From JBAIYU01 sp036763085 (GTDB taxonomy: Bacteria; Bacillota; Negativicutes; DSM-1736; Dendrosporobacteraceae): a stretch of 13,453 nucleotides of DNA. The first letter of the stretch is position 1. Each line of letters starts with the position of its first letter. The DNA lies in contig NZ_JBAIYU010000008.1 of the NCBI RefSeq assembly GCF_036763085.1, positions 1 to 13,453 on the forward strand, written 5' to 3'. Below the pieces are notes generated by a model. The model did not search any database. It was not told the DNA's origin and saw only the letters and a program-made list of their open reading frames with translations. Made by a program: the position numbers and the translations under genes. Of the stretch, positions 1-6,613 are shown piece by piece.

Positions 1-124
1 CCTTTAGGGGCTGACTGAAAAGGTTATGCGGTTGGTAGACTTTTTCAGAGAGTCTTGAGACTCAGCTAGTGTCATGCCCTTATAGGGCGTAATCAAGCCA
101 CCCGTTTTACGGGTGGGTACTGAC
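1..124 (+). mobile_element. Structured non-coding segment, possible right end of an IS200/IS605-type element
   Basis: Four hairpins follow each other with almost no gap: 15-21 with 42-48 (7 bp), 50-55 with 58-63 (about 5-6 bp), 76-80 with 84-88 (5 bp, loop TAT), and 98-104 with 110-116 (7 bp, loop TTTTA). None is followed by a T-tract, so they are not ordinary intrinsic terminators. A final G/C-rich hairpin preceded by TCAAG and followed by a short GTACTGAC-like tail resembles the right ends of IS200/IS605 elements, where the 3' part also encodes the TnpB guide RNA. No transposase frame is visible: the only open frame reaching the window edge stops at 16-18. The mobile-element assignment is from remembered resemblance only; it could be another structured RNA or the 3' UTR of an upstream gene. 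Confidence 0.35.
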
Positions 125-274
125 TAAACGCTAATTTTATATGTAGTGTGGAAAAATTAACTCCTTTGGTGAAAAATGGCAATGAGGTTCGGAATATATC
201 AAATAGTGATGAAATATAGATAGAAATAGAACAAGAAAAACTCAATCTCTATCGGGTAAGCTGGGAGGATCATT

Positions 275-697
275 ATGGGAAAAGAAGCGGAACAGGAAGG
301 AGTAGTAATTGAAGTAAATGACGACACTGCCAAAGTAAAAACAAGTCGCCATAATGATTGTGCTAATTGCGGGGCTTGTCCGGGTAATTCAGCTATGGTA
401 CTAGAAGCTTATAACGATCTTAGCGCAAAAGCCGGACAGCGTGTTGTAGTAAAAATACAGCCAGACAATATGCTAAAAGCCGCATTTATTGTATATGTAT
501 TACCTCTTGTTGCATCACTATTAGGGGTAATTGCAGGTACAGTATTAGCTGAAAAATTAGGTATCAGCGCTGTGTGGTTTCAGATTGGAGGTGGATGCAG
601 TACATTTTTATTATCTATATGGTATATAAGATATTACGACTACCATGCTCGAACCAATGCAAAATCACGGCCGAGAGTGATTAAAATCCTTAAATAA
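275..697 (+). CDS. rseC: RseC/MucC-family protein, accessory to the Rnf complex
   Basis: A 140-residue membrane protein of the RseC_MucC family. In E. coli RseC works with the Rnf-like Rsx complex that keeps SoxR reduced; here its place directly before rnfC suggests an assembly or redox role for Rnf. The N-terminal half is soluble and contains a C29-x2-C32-x2-C35 cluster, which could bind metal or an Fe-S centre (inference). Two membrane segments follow at about 70-92 and 97-118, then a short basic tail. The ATG start has GGGAGG at 263-268, 6 bases upstream. The stop lies 37 bases before rnfC. It appears to be the first gene of the operon, but no convincing promoter could be read in 125-262. 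Confidence 0.85.
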   Translation: MGKEAEQEGVVIEVNDDTAKVKTSRHNDCANCGACPGNSAMVLEAYNDLSAKAGQRVVVKIQPDNMLKAAFIVYVLPLVASLLGVIAGTVLAEKLGISAVWFQIGGGCSTFLLSIWYIRYYDYHARTNAKSRPRVIKILK

Positions 698-734
698 AAA
701 GGGCTGTGTCTAGTGAATCAAAAGGGGTGAAAGT

Positions 735-2057
735 ATGGCTAAAAGTTTTCGTGGAGGCGTACATCCTAATGGCCGGAAAAATTATACTGCTAATAAACCA
801 ATAGAAATTGCGCCAATTCCACAAAAGTTATTTATTCCTACTAGACAGCATATAGGTGCTCCCTGTGCACCTATTGTTAAAGTCGGAGATTTAGTAAAAA
901 AAGGTCAGGTTATAGCCCAGGCTCAAGCTTTTGTGGCAAGTCCAATACACGCTTCTACTTCAGGTAAAGTGGTAGAAATAGCAGACTATCCACATCCCGT
1001 TTTTGGCAGCTGTCAGTCAATAGTTATTGAAAGTGATGGAAAGGATGAATGGGTTGAAGGGTTACCGCTTGCACGAAACTGGAGCGAGATGGATGCTTCT
1101 GAGATTAAAGATGTAATCCGGGATTCAGGGTTGGTAGGTATGGGGGGAGCCACCTTCCCAACACATGTTAAAATGGCACCACCGCCTGCAAAACCTATTC
1201 ACACATTTATTCTAAATGGTGCGGAGTGTGAGCCATACCTTACTGCAGACCATCGCCTAATGCTCGAGCAGACAGAAAAAGTTGTTACTGGAATGCGTAT
1301 TGCAATGAAAGCGCTCGGGGTATCAAGGGGCTATATCGGTATAGAGGAAAATAAGCCTGATGCTCTGGCTGCTCTAAGGAAAGCCTGCGAAGGTATATCA
1401 GGGATAGAAGTAGTTGCTCTAAAAACCAAATATCCGCAGGGTGCTGAAAAAACATTAATAAAAGTGCTGACCGGCTCCGAAGTACCTTCAGGGGGATTGC
1501 CTATGGACGTAGGCGTAGTTGTTCAAAATGTAGGAACAGCGGCTGCTATAGCTGATGCAGTCCAGCACGGAATACCGCTAATAGAAAGGGTAACAACAAT
1601 CTCTGGCAGCGCAATTGTAAACCCTAGAAATCTGCTTTTTAGAATAGGAACAACCTTTAGTGATGCGGTTAGCTATTGTAATGGTTTTAGAGAGTCACCT
1701 GCTAAAATTATAATGGGCGGTCCAATGATGGGTATGGCGCAGAGAACACTTTCTGCCCCGATAATTAAAGGAACATCTGGTATATTAGCCTTAACTTCTT
1801 CAGATATAAAAGTAAAGCCTGAAAGCAGTTGTATACGCTGCGGTCGCTGCGTCGAAGCTTGCCCAATGGGATTAATTCCAAGTATGCTGAGCATTCTTGG
1901 TCAGCGCGGAATATACCAGACGGCAAAAGAGGAGTATGACCTTCTAGATTGCGTTGAATGCGGTTCATGTGTATATGTATGTCCTGCAAAAAGAAATATT
2001 GTGCATTATATTAAATTGTCAAAAGCGCAAAATGCGGCGCTAGCGGCGAAAAAGTAG
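735..2057 (+). CDS. rnfC: Rnf complex subunit RnfC (NADH/FMN site, two 4Fe-4S clusters)
   Basis: This 440-residue subunit is the peripheral, NAD-facing part of ferredoxin:NAD+ oxidoreductase. It opens with the family signature GGVHPNGRKN near residue 7. The nucleotide/flavin-binding region shows GMGGATFP at 135-142 and ILNGAECEPY at 159-168, as in the NuoF-like fold. Two complete 4Fe-4S motifs stand near the C-terminus: C366, C369, C372, C376 and C406, C409, C412, C416, each ending in CP. The length matches the short clostridial form; the proteobacterial form has a long repetitive C-terminal tail that is absent here. GGGGTGA at 724-730 precedes the ATG. The stop codon overlaps the ribosome site of rnfD, which fits translational coupling. 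Confidence 0.97.
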   Translation: MAKSFRGGVHPNGRKNYTANKPIEIAPIPQKLFIPTRQHIGAPCAPIVKVGDLVKKGQVIAQAQAFVASPIHASTSGKVVEIADYPHPVFGSCQSIVIESDGKDEWVEGLPLARNWSEMDASEIKDVIRDSGLVGMGGATFPTHVKMAPPPAKPIHTFILNGAECEPYLTADHRLMLEQTEKVVTGMRIAMKALGVSRGYIGIEENKPDALAALRKACEGISGIEVVALKTKYPQGAEKTLIKVLTGSEVPSGGLPMDVGVVVQNVGTAAAIADAVQHGIPLIERVTTISGSAIVNPRNLLFRIGTTFSDAVSYCNGFRESPAKIIMGGPMMGMAQRTLSAPIIKGTSGILALTSSDIKVKPESSCIRCGRCVEACPMGLIPSMLSILGQRGIYQTAKEEYDLLDCVECGSCVYVCPAKRNIVHYIKLSKAQNAALAAKK

Positions 2058-2067
2058 GAGGTATGCG

Positions 2068-3063
2068 ATGAGTGCGGAAGCAAAACTGGAAGTAGGTACT
2101 CTTACTGTTTCGGCATCACCGCACATTCGGTGTGACGAATCTGTTGCTAAGATAATGTGGACAGTAAACTTGGCGTTAGCACCTGCAGCTATATTTTCTA
2201 TATATAATTTTGGCCTTCCAGCATTTAAGACAATGTTCATATGTATTGCCGCTGCGCTAATCACCGAATATGCAATTTTGAAATGGCAGAGAAAAGCCAT
2301 TGTACTAAATGATGGAAGTGCTTTTCTGACAGGTTTATTATTAGCTATGAATATACCAGCTACAGTACCTTGGTACATACCGTTATGTGGCACTGTAGTT
2401 GCGATCGGTATAGCAAAACACACTATGGGCGGACTTGGCTATAATATTTTCAATCCGGCGCTAATCGGACGCGCTTTTTTACTAGCATCATGGCCGATAG
2501 CTATGACAACATGGCCAACAATAACTTCGAAGGTAGATAGTGTTTCTTCTGCTACCCCGTTAGGTATTCTGAAACTACAAGGTTATGACAAATTAGTCCA
2601 ATTTTTTGGTGAGAAGTCAGATATGTATCAAGCAATGTTTTTAGGCACACGCGGTGGAAGCATGGGCGAGACATCGGCACTCTTGCTTATTGCAGGCGGT
2701 GTTTATCTAATCTACCGCAAATATATTAATTGGCAGATACCTGTTTTAATGATAGGTACAGTCGGACTCTTAACCTGGATGTTTGGCGGATCATCTGGCC
2801 TTTTTAGTGGTGATGCTTTATTGCACATGATGTCGGGTGGCTTAATATTGGGCGCCTTCTTTATGGCTACCGACATGGTAACAATACCAATAACTATAAA
2901 AGGTCAAATAATTTTTGCTATCGGAGCTGGGGCACTAACGGTATTGATTAGACTGCTCGGGGGATACCCTGAAGGTGTCTGTTATGCAATATTACTTATG
3001 AACTCAGTGACACCACTCATTGACCGTCTAATCAAGCCCGCAAAATATGGGGCGGGGAGGTAA
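2068..3063 (+). CDS. rnfD: Rnf complex membrane subunit RnfD (covalent FMN)
   Basis: A 331-residue polytopic membrane protein, related to NqrB, which passes electrons through the membrane and helps form the ion path. The flavinylation motif Dxx[ST]xAT is present as DSVSSAT, and the expected FMN-carrying residue is T163, followed by PLG. Hydrophobic segments fill most of the chain, with the conserved GGLGYNIFNPALIGRAF stretch around residues 119-135 and MATDMVTIPIT near the C-terminal side. The ATG is preceded by AGGAGG at 2056-2061, 6 bases away, overlapping the rnfC stop. Nothing is truncated. Assignment rests on family motifs and on operon position between rnfC and rnfG. Confidence 0.97.
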   Translation: MSAEAKLEVGTLTVSASPHIRCDESVAKIMWTVNLALAPAAIFSIYNFGLPAFKTMFICIAAALITEYAILKWQRKAIVLNDGSAFLTGLLLAMNIPATVPWYIPLCGTVVAIGIAKHTMGGLGYNIFNPALIGRAFLLASWPIAMTTWPTITSKVDSVSSATPLGILKLQGYDKLVQFFGEKSDMYQAMFLGTRGGSMGETSALLLIAGGVYLIYRKYINWQIPVLMIGTVGLLTWMFGGSSGLFSGDALLHMMSGGLILGAFFMATDMVTIPITIKGQIIFAIGAGALTVLIRLLGGYPEGVCYAILLMNSVTPLIDRLIKPAKYGAGR

Positions 3064-3067
3064 GGGC

Positions 3068-3634
3068 ATGAATAATGAACATTCTCATACAGAAGACAAT
3101 AGTATTATTAAAATCGCGCTGAATCTAACCGCTGCCTGCTTTCTCTCAGGAGTAATAATCTCTAGCACTTACGCCTTTACAGCACCTATAGCTGCACAAG
3201 AAGCTATTAAACTAAAGAATCAGGCCATGAAAGAGCTTGTAGCAAGTGCGGAGACCTTTACACCAGTAGAAGGAAAGCAAGATTGGTATATGGCAATAAA
3301 GGATGGAAAAGTTATCGCCTATGTTGTTCCCACTGAAAGTAAGGGGTATGGTGGTACTATCAAGATGGTAGCCGCAATATCACCGGAAGGTAGAGCTCTT
3401 GATTATAAAATATTATTTCACAATGAAACGCCAGGACTTGGTGATAAAGCTGCGCATGATAAGTTCCGCAAACAGTTTTTTGGTAAAGCCGCAGAGGATT
3501 TAGAAGTAGTCAAGATTCCTAATGAAAAGAATATTCAGGCGCTTACCGGGGCTACTATTACGACAAGAGCTGTGACGAAAGGCATCAAAGAAGCCGTTGA
3601 ACAAGTATCTACCCATATCGCCAGCAAGAAATAA
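3068..3634 (+). CDS. rnfG: Rnf complex subunit RnfG (FMN-binding domain)
   Basis: RnfG is a single-span protein with an extracytoplasmic FMN-binding domain, homologous to NqrC; it receives electrons on a covalently bound FMN. A membrane anchor lies at about 13-37. The flavin attachment sequence TGATIT is at 160-165, with T163 the expected acceptor. The start chosen is the ATG at 3068, giving 188 residues. It has GGGAGG at 3055-3060 seven bases upstream and leaves a 4-base gap after rnfD. An in-frame ATG at 3047 would overlap rnfD and would add a glycine-rich heptapeptide with no good ribosome site. One oddity: the aspartate usually found three residues before the motif threonine is glutamine here (Q157). 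Confidence 0.95.
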   Translation: MNNEHSHTEDNSIIKIALNLTAACFLSGVIISSTYAFTAPIAAQEAIKLKNQAMKELVASAETFTPVEGKQDWYMAIKDGKVIAYVVPTESKGYGGTIKMVAAISPEGRALDYKILFHNETPGLGDKAAHDKFRKQFFGKAAEDLEVVKIPNEKNIQALTGATITTRAVTKGIKEAVEQVSTHIASKK

Positions 3635-3648
3635 GTGGGGTGAGGAAT

Positions 3649-4314
3649 TTGAAAGAGCAGACAAATCTTTGGGAAATATTTTATAAAGGGCTTTTTGAGC
3701 AAAATCCTATATTCCGCCTTGCTCTAAGTTTATGCCCGGCGCTGGCAGTTACATCAACAGTAGTCAATGCTTTGGCGATGGGACTTTCAGTAATGTTTGT
3801 TATAACAGCAAATAATGTGGTTGTTTCTATATTTAGGCGCTGGGTTAATCCTAAAGTAAGGGTACCTGTGTACATTACGTCAATTGCAACTATTGTAACT
3901 GTTGTTCAGCTAACGCTGCAGGCATTCTTTCCGGTATTATTTAAGGAACTTAGTATTTATCTTGCATTGATTGTTGTTTTTGCAATTATCTTAGCTCGCG
4001 CTGAAGTATTTGCAATGAAAAATACTGTGATTCCATCCTTTTTCGACGGATTTGGTATGGGGGCAGGTTTCACGGGGGCTATGGTGTTAATTGGTGCTAT
4101 ACGTGAACTTTTTGGGAGCGGTACAATTTTGGGTATACCAATAATGGGGGATTGGTACGATCCGGCTTTGATAATGGTTTTACCGCCTGGTGGTTTTATA
4201 CTTATTGGTTTAATGATTGCGGCATTTAATATTATGGGTGAGTATCAAGATAAACTTAAAGAAACCAAAGCAGCGATTTCAAGTCAAGACGCCATCCAAA
4301 GGGGTGAAGCGTAA
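3649..4314 (+). CDS. rnfE: Rnf complex membrane subunit RnfE, lacking one conserved cysteine
   Basis: RnfE is a six-helix membrane subunit, paralogous to RnfA and homologous to NqrD. The pair forms the inverted-repeat core holding an Fe-S cluster within the membrane. The first conserved cysteine is present (C29, in SLCPALAVTST). The second half-helix normally reads like LIVTNCIVVGRAEAFA; here it is LIVVFAIILARAEVFA, so Asn-Cys has become F111-A112 while its flanks are conserved. I prefer the TTG start at 3649 (221 residues): GGGGTGA lies 6 bases upstream, the same site and nearly the same spacing as rnfC and rnfA use. A GTG at 3640 would add three residues but has a poor ribosome site and overlaps the GGGGTGA. 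The stop overlaps the rnfA start by one base. Confidence 0.93.
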   Translation: MKEQTNLWEIFYKGLFEQNPIFRLALSLCPALAVTSTVVNALAMGLSVMFVITANNVVVSIFRRWVNPKVRVPVYITSIATIVTVVQLTLQAFFPVLFKELSIYLALIVVFAIILARAEVFAMKNTVIPSFFDGFGMGAGFTGAMVLIGAIRELFGSGTILGIPIMGDWYDPALIMVLPPGGFILIGLMIAAFNIMGEYQDKLKETKAAISSQDAIQRGEA

Positions 4315-4895
4315 TGGGAGAGTATTTTACCTTGTTTATGGGCGCAGTAATTGTTAACAACTTTGTACTTACGAGATTTTTAGGATTATGCATATTTTTT
4401 GGTGTATCTAAAAACCTAAATGCTTCAGTGGGAATGGGTATGGCTGTTACGTCTATTATGACGTTAAGTTCTATACTGGCGTGGGCAGTCTATAACTTCG
4501 TTTTACATCCGTTCGGACTTACTTTTTTAACAACAGTAGTATTTGTTGTATTAATTGCCAGCTTTGTACAACTGCTAGAGATGATAATTAAGAAGCATGC
4601 ACCTGCTTTATATAATATGTGGGGTATTTATCTAGTGCTGATTGCGACTAACTGTATAGTGCTAGGCGTTCCGCTTTTAAATGCCGAGTCGAACTTTAAC
4701 TTTGCTAAAAGTATTGTGCATGCTGTAGGTTCAGGTGTTGGTTTTGCTCTAGCTATTATTTTAATGGCAAGTCTGCGGGAGAAGTTGCAGTATGCGGATA
4801 TACCTAAATCGTTAGAAGGGCTTGGAATTGCTTTCATTCTGGCAGGTATGCTGGCTCTTTCCTTCTTCGGTTTTTCGGGAATGATTCCGCTATAA
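4314..4895 (+). CDS. rnfA: Rnf complex membrane subunit RnfA
   Basis: A 193-residue, six-helix membrane protein, homologous to NqrE and RsxA, forming the membrane core with RnfE. The N-terminal VNNFVLTRFLGLC segment contains C26, and the second half-helix ATNCIVLGVPLLN contains C114; both expected cluster cysteines are therefore present, unlike in RnfE. The proline that precedes the second half-helix in E. coli RsxA (LPLI) is V108 here, and the proline after the first cysteine is isoleucine. The chain ends in the usual FSGMIPL. Its ATG overlaps the rnfE stop by one base (TAATG), with GGGGTGA at 4301-4307, indicating tight translational coupling of the two paralogues. Confidence 0.97.
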   Translation: MGEYFTLFMGAVIVNNFVLTRFLGLCIFFGVSKNLNASVGMGMAVTSIMTLSSILAWAVYNFVLHPFGLTFLTTVVFVVLIASFVQLLEMIIKKHAPALYNMWGIYLVLIATNCIVLGVPLLNAESNFNFAKSIVHAVGSGVGFALAIILMASLREKLQYADIPKSLEGLGIAFILAGMLALSFFGFSGMIPL

Positions 4896-4985
4896 CTAAC
4901 TGTGAGGAGAGAATGCAATTCTGAGGCGCTGTTAGTTTATAACTCCAGGAGTTTTCCGAAATTAGTATGAATAGTCTAGTTTCGG
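4891..4985 (+). promoter_or_regulatory. Structured rnfA-rnfB intercistronic region
   Basis: This is the only long gap in the rnf operon. Three hairpins can be drawn. AACTAAC just after the rnfA stop (4894-4900) pairs with GTTAGTT (4931-4937). AACTC at 4941-4945 pairs with GAGTT at 4949-4953. CCGAAATTAG at 4956-4965 pairs with CTAGTTTCGG at 4976-4985: 10 bp with one G-U pair and a 10-base loop. None has a T-tract, so termination is unlikely. Processing, transcript stabilisation or differential expression of rnfB are possible roles (inference). A three-codon frame (ATG CAA TTC TGA, 4913-4924) with GAGGAGAG in front sits inside the first loop. No convincing promoter was seen. Confidence 0.5.
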
Positions 4986-5022
4986 TTAACTATCCGGTAA
5001 ATGCTAGAGCGGAGGAGATGAA

Positions 5023-5859
5023 ATGGTAACCACATCAGTAATGATTTTTATTGTCTTAGTATCACTGGGATTGTGCTTTGGTTTGATATTGGCATTCGCA
5101 AATAAGAAATTTGCAATTGAAGTTAATCCACTTATACATATAGTTGAAGATGTATTACCTAAAGGCCAATGTGGTGCCTGTGGATACGCCGGTTGCCAGG
5201 CATATGCTGAGGCTGTTGTACTTAACCCAGATGTATCACCTAATCTATGTATACCTGGAAAAGATGCTATAGCAAAAGCAGTTGCTGAGTTGACTGGTAA
5301 AAAGGCGGATGAAGTTGAGCCTAGAATTGCTCAAGTAAGATGTGCTGGAAGTAATGAAAAAGCAGTTAAAACTTACGAGTATGACGGAGTCGAGGATTGT
5401 GTTGCTGCAAATTTACTTTTTAGCGGAGACAAGGCGTGCAAATATGGCTGTTTAGGCCTTGGAACTTGTGTAAGAAATTGTCCTTTTAATGCTATGGCTA
5501 TGAGTGAAGAAGGTTTACCAATAATTAAGCCTGAAAAGTGCACAGGATGTGGAAAGTGTGAAACTGTGTGTCCTAAGCAAGTTATAACAATGATGCCGCT
5601 AGGTGCTATGGTGCGTGTTAATTGTAACTCAAAGGATAAAGGAGTCGTCGCGAAAAAAGCTTGCAGTGCGGCATGCATTGGCTGCAGTATATGTGCAAAA
5701 CAATGTCCATATTCAGCGATTAGAATAGAGAATAATCTGGCCGTCGTAGATAGTCATATTTGTGCTTCACACTGCAGTGAAACAGTTTGTTTAACTAAAT
5801 GTCCAACAAAAGCAATTCGCCAAGCGGTGCTTGGAGTAGTACCAGGAAAAGAAAATTAA
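5023..5859 (+). CDS. rnfB: Rnf complex ferredoxin-accepting subunit RnfB
   Basis: RnfB takes electrons from reduced ferredoxin. This 278-residue form has an N-terminal membrane anchor (about 5-27) and then the Fe-S domain typical of RnfB, with C50, C53, C58 and C76. Four further ferredoxin-like cysteine clusters follow: C139/C143/C149/C153, C173/C176/C179/C183, C214/C218/C221/C224/C228 and C247/C251/C256/C260, each closing in CP. The total suggests about five 4Fe-4S clusters; the exact number cannot be fixed from sequence alone. The ATG is preceded by GGAGGAGA at 5011-5018. It ends the operon, its stop abutting a perfect hairpin. Order C-D-G-E-A-B is the standard clostridial one. Confidence 0.97.
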   Translation: MVTTSVMIFIVLVSLGLCFGLILAFANKKFAIEVNPLIHIVEDVLPKGQCGACGYAGCQAYAEAVVLNPDVSPNLCIPGKDAIAKAVAELTGKKADEVEPRIAQVRCAGSNEKAVKTYEYDGVEDCVAANLLFSGDKACKYGCLGLGTCVRNCPFNAMAMSEEGLPIIKPEKCTGCGKCETVCPKQVITMMPLGAMVRVNCNSKDKGVVAKKACSAACIGCSICAKQCPYSAIRIENNLAVVDSHICASHCSETVCLTKCPTKAIRQAVLGVVPGKEN

Positions 5860-5905
5860 ATAATAAATAATCAGGGACCGTAATGGTCCCTGATTATTTA
5901 TTATT
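5859..5905. terminator. Bidirectional terminator between rnfB and the Spo0E-like gene
   Basis: A perfect 21-bp stem, 5859-5879 with 5885-5905, encloses the loop GTAAT. The core is TCAGGGACC/GGTCCCTGA and the outer part is A/T-rich, so both strands end in weak-pairing U-rich RNA, as expected of a shared terminator for convergent genes. The last base of the rnfB stop is the first base of the stem. The stop codon of the minus-strand gene (5894-5896) lies within the other arm. Confidence 0.9.
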
Positions 5906-6067
5906 GCGCTTATTACCTATTAACCGTTCATAGGTATTTAACATATTATTTAGCTCTTGGCTAGCTCTAATAACCTCTGGGTCAGTTAAACATTTACCTT
6001 GGGCAATCTGGTGCAGCTGTGATCTTAATTTTTCTATTATTGATTCTAATTCGTGTATGTTATCCAT
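5894..6067 (-). CDS. Spo0E-family aspartyl-phosphate phosphatase-like protein
   Basis: A 57-residue helical-hairpin protein of the Spo0E family, small proteins that remove phosphate from Spo0A~P and so delay sporulation. Two predicted helices (about 3-23 and 28-50) are joined by a short turn around GKCLTDPE. The family signature SQELD appears as SQELN (S36-N40), so the acidic residue is replaced by asparagine, which may weaken or abolish phosphatase activity (inference). The start chosen is the ATG at 6067, preceded on this strand by AGAGGG about 9 bases upstream; a longer frame to 6109 adds 14 residues that contain this ribosome site. The gene converges on rnfB and is divergent from the NusG-II gene. 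No link to Rnf is known to me. Confidence 0.85.
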   Translation of the reverse strand: MDNIHELESIIEKLRSQLHQIAQGKCLTDPEVIRASQELNNMLNTYERLIGNKRNNK

Positions 6068-6155
6068 GGAACTACCCTCTCTTCTTAAATTCTTTGATAG
6101 CTTCACCAAATCATTAAAATTTAATCTTTTTCAAAAGTGGTTCTGAATGAATTTA

Positions 6156-6184
6156 ATAAAAATATTTCGAATATATTTAATCAA
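6156..6184 (-). promoter_or_regulatory. Weak candidate promoter of the Spo0E-like gene
   Basis: On the minus strand TTGATT (6184-6179) and TTTTAT (6161-6156) are 17 bases apart, each matching 4 of 6 consensus positions. A TTTCGAA (6165-6171, + strand), one mismatch from the Spo0A box TGTCGAA, lies between them. The region is very A/T-rich, so chance matches are likely. Confidence 0.2.
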
Positions 6185-6226
6185 AACGCAGCTTAACCCA
6201 CCGCAAGTTAATTAGGGGCTGATTTA

Positions 6227-6604
6227 GTGCTGACAAAAGGTGATAAATATTTAGTTTTTACTCTAATAATTATTTCGGTTTTAGGGATATACTTGAGCTT
6301 TGGTACTTTTTCAACATCTGCTAATACGTCAGTCCAAGTAACTTATAATGGCAAAGAAATAAAAAATGTCCCATTAAAAAAAGGGCATCATGAAGAATTT
6401 ATAATAAATGGTTTAAAGTACTATGATGTTATAGAGATCAATGATGGCAGAGTAAGGGTTCGAGAAGCAAATTGCCCCGATAAAATTTGTATTCACAGCG
6501 GCTGGATAAGCAATCCACATCAGCAAATTGTTTGTTTGCCTAACAAGTTAGTAATCAAAATATTATCTGGTAAGTCATTAGAGATCGATGATATAGCTAG
6601 ATAG
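6227..6604 (+). CDS. NusG domain II-containing protein
   Basis: A 125-residue exported or membrane-anchored protein of the NusG_II family (formerly DUF1312). A signal anchor covers about 7-27. The outside domain has the family's cysteine pattern: C83-PDKI-C88-IHSGW, then C103 in IVCLPNKLVIKI. Its biochemical role is not established; such genes are often found beside FMN-binding (RnfG/NqrC-like), Gx-transporter and ApbE genes, which suggests a link with Rnf or flavin proteins outside the membrane (inference). The start is GTG, with AGGGG at 6214-6218 eight bases upstream. The stop is 9 bases before the next gene, so the two form a pair. Confidence 0.88.
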   Translation: MLTKGDKYLVFTLIIISVLGIYLSFGTFSTSANTSVQVTYNGKEIKNVPLKKGHHEEFIINGLKYYDVIEINDGRVRVREANCPDKICIHSGWISNPHQQIVCLPNKLVIKILSGKSLEIDDIAR

Positions 6605-6613
6605 GGGGAAGTT

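Noticed and set aside
76..116. Two hairpins as intrinsic terminators of an upstream gene
   Set aside because: Neither stem is followed by a run of T, so ordinary termination is not supported.
177..192. Sigma-54-like promoter TGGCAATGAGGTTCGG upstream of rseC
   Set aside because: GG and the downstream dinucleotide have the right 10-base spacing, but the invariant GC at -12 is CG, so it does not meet the consensus.
188..220. Sigma-A promoter TTCGGA / TATAGA before rseC
   Set aside because: The spacing is 21 bases and the -35 match is poor; A/T-rich DNA gives such matches freely.
2040..2423. 127-residue minus-strand frame over the rnfC-rnfD junction
   Set aside because: It is antisense to strongly conserved rnfD sequence and has no plausible ribosome site or domain.
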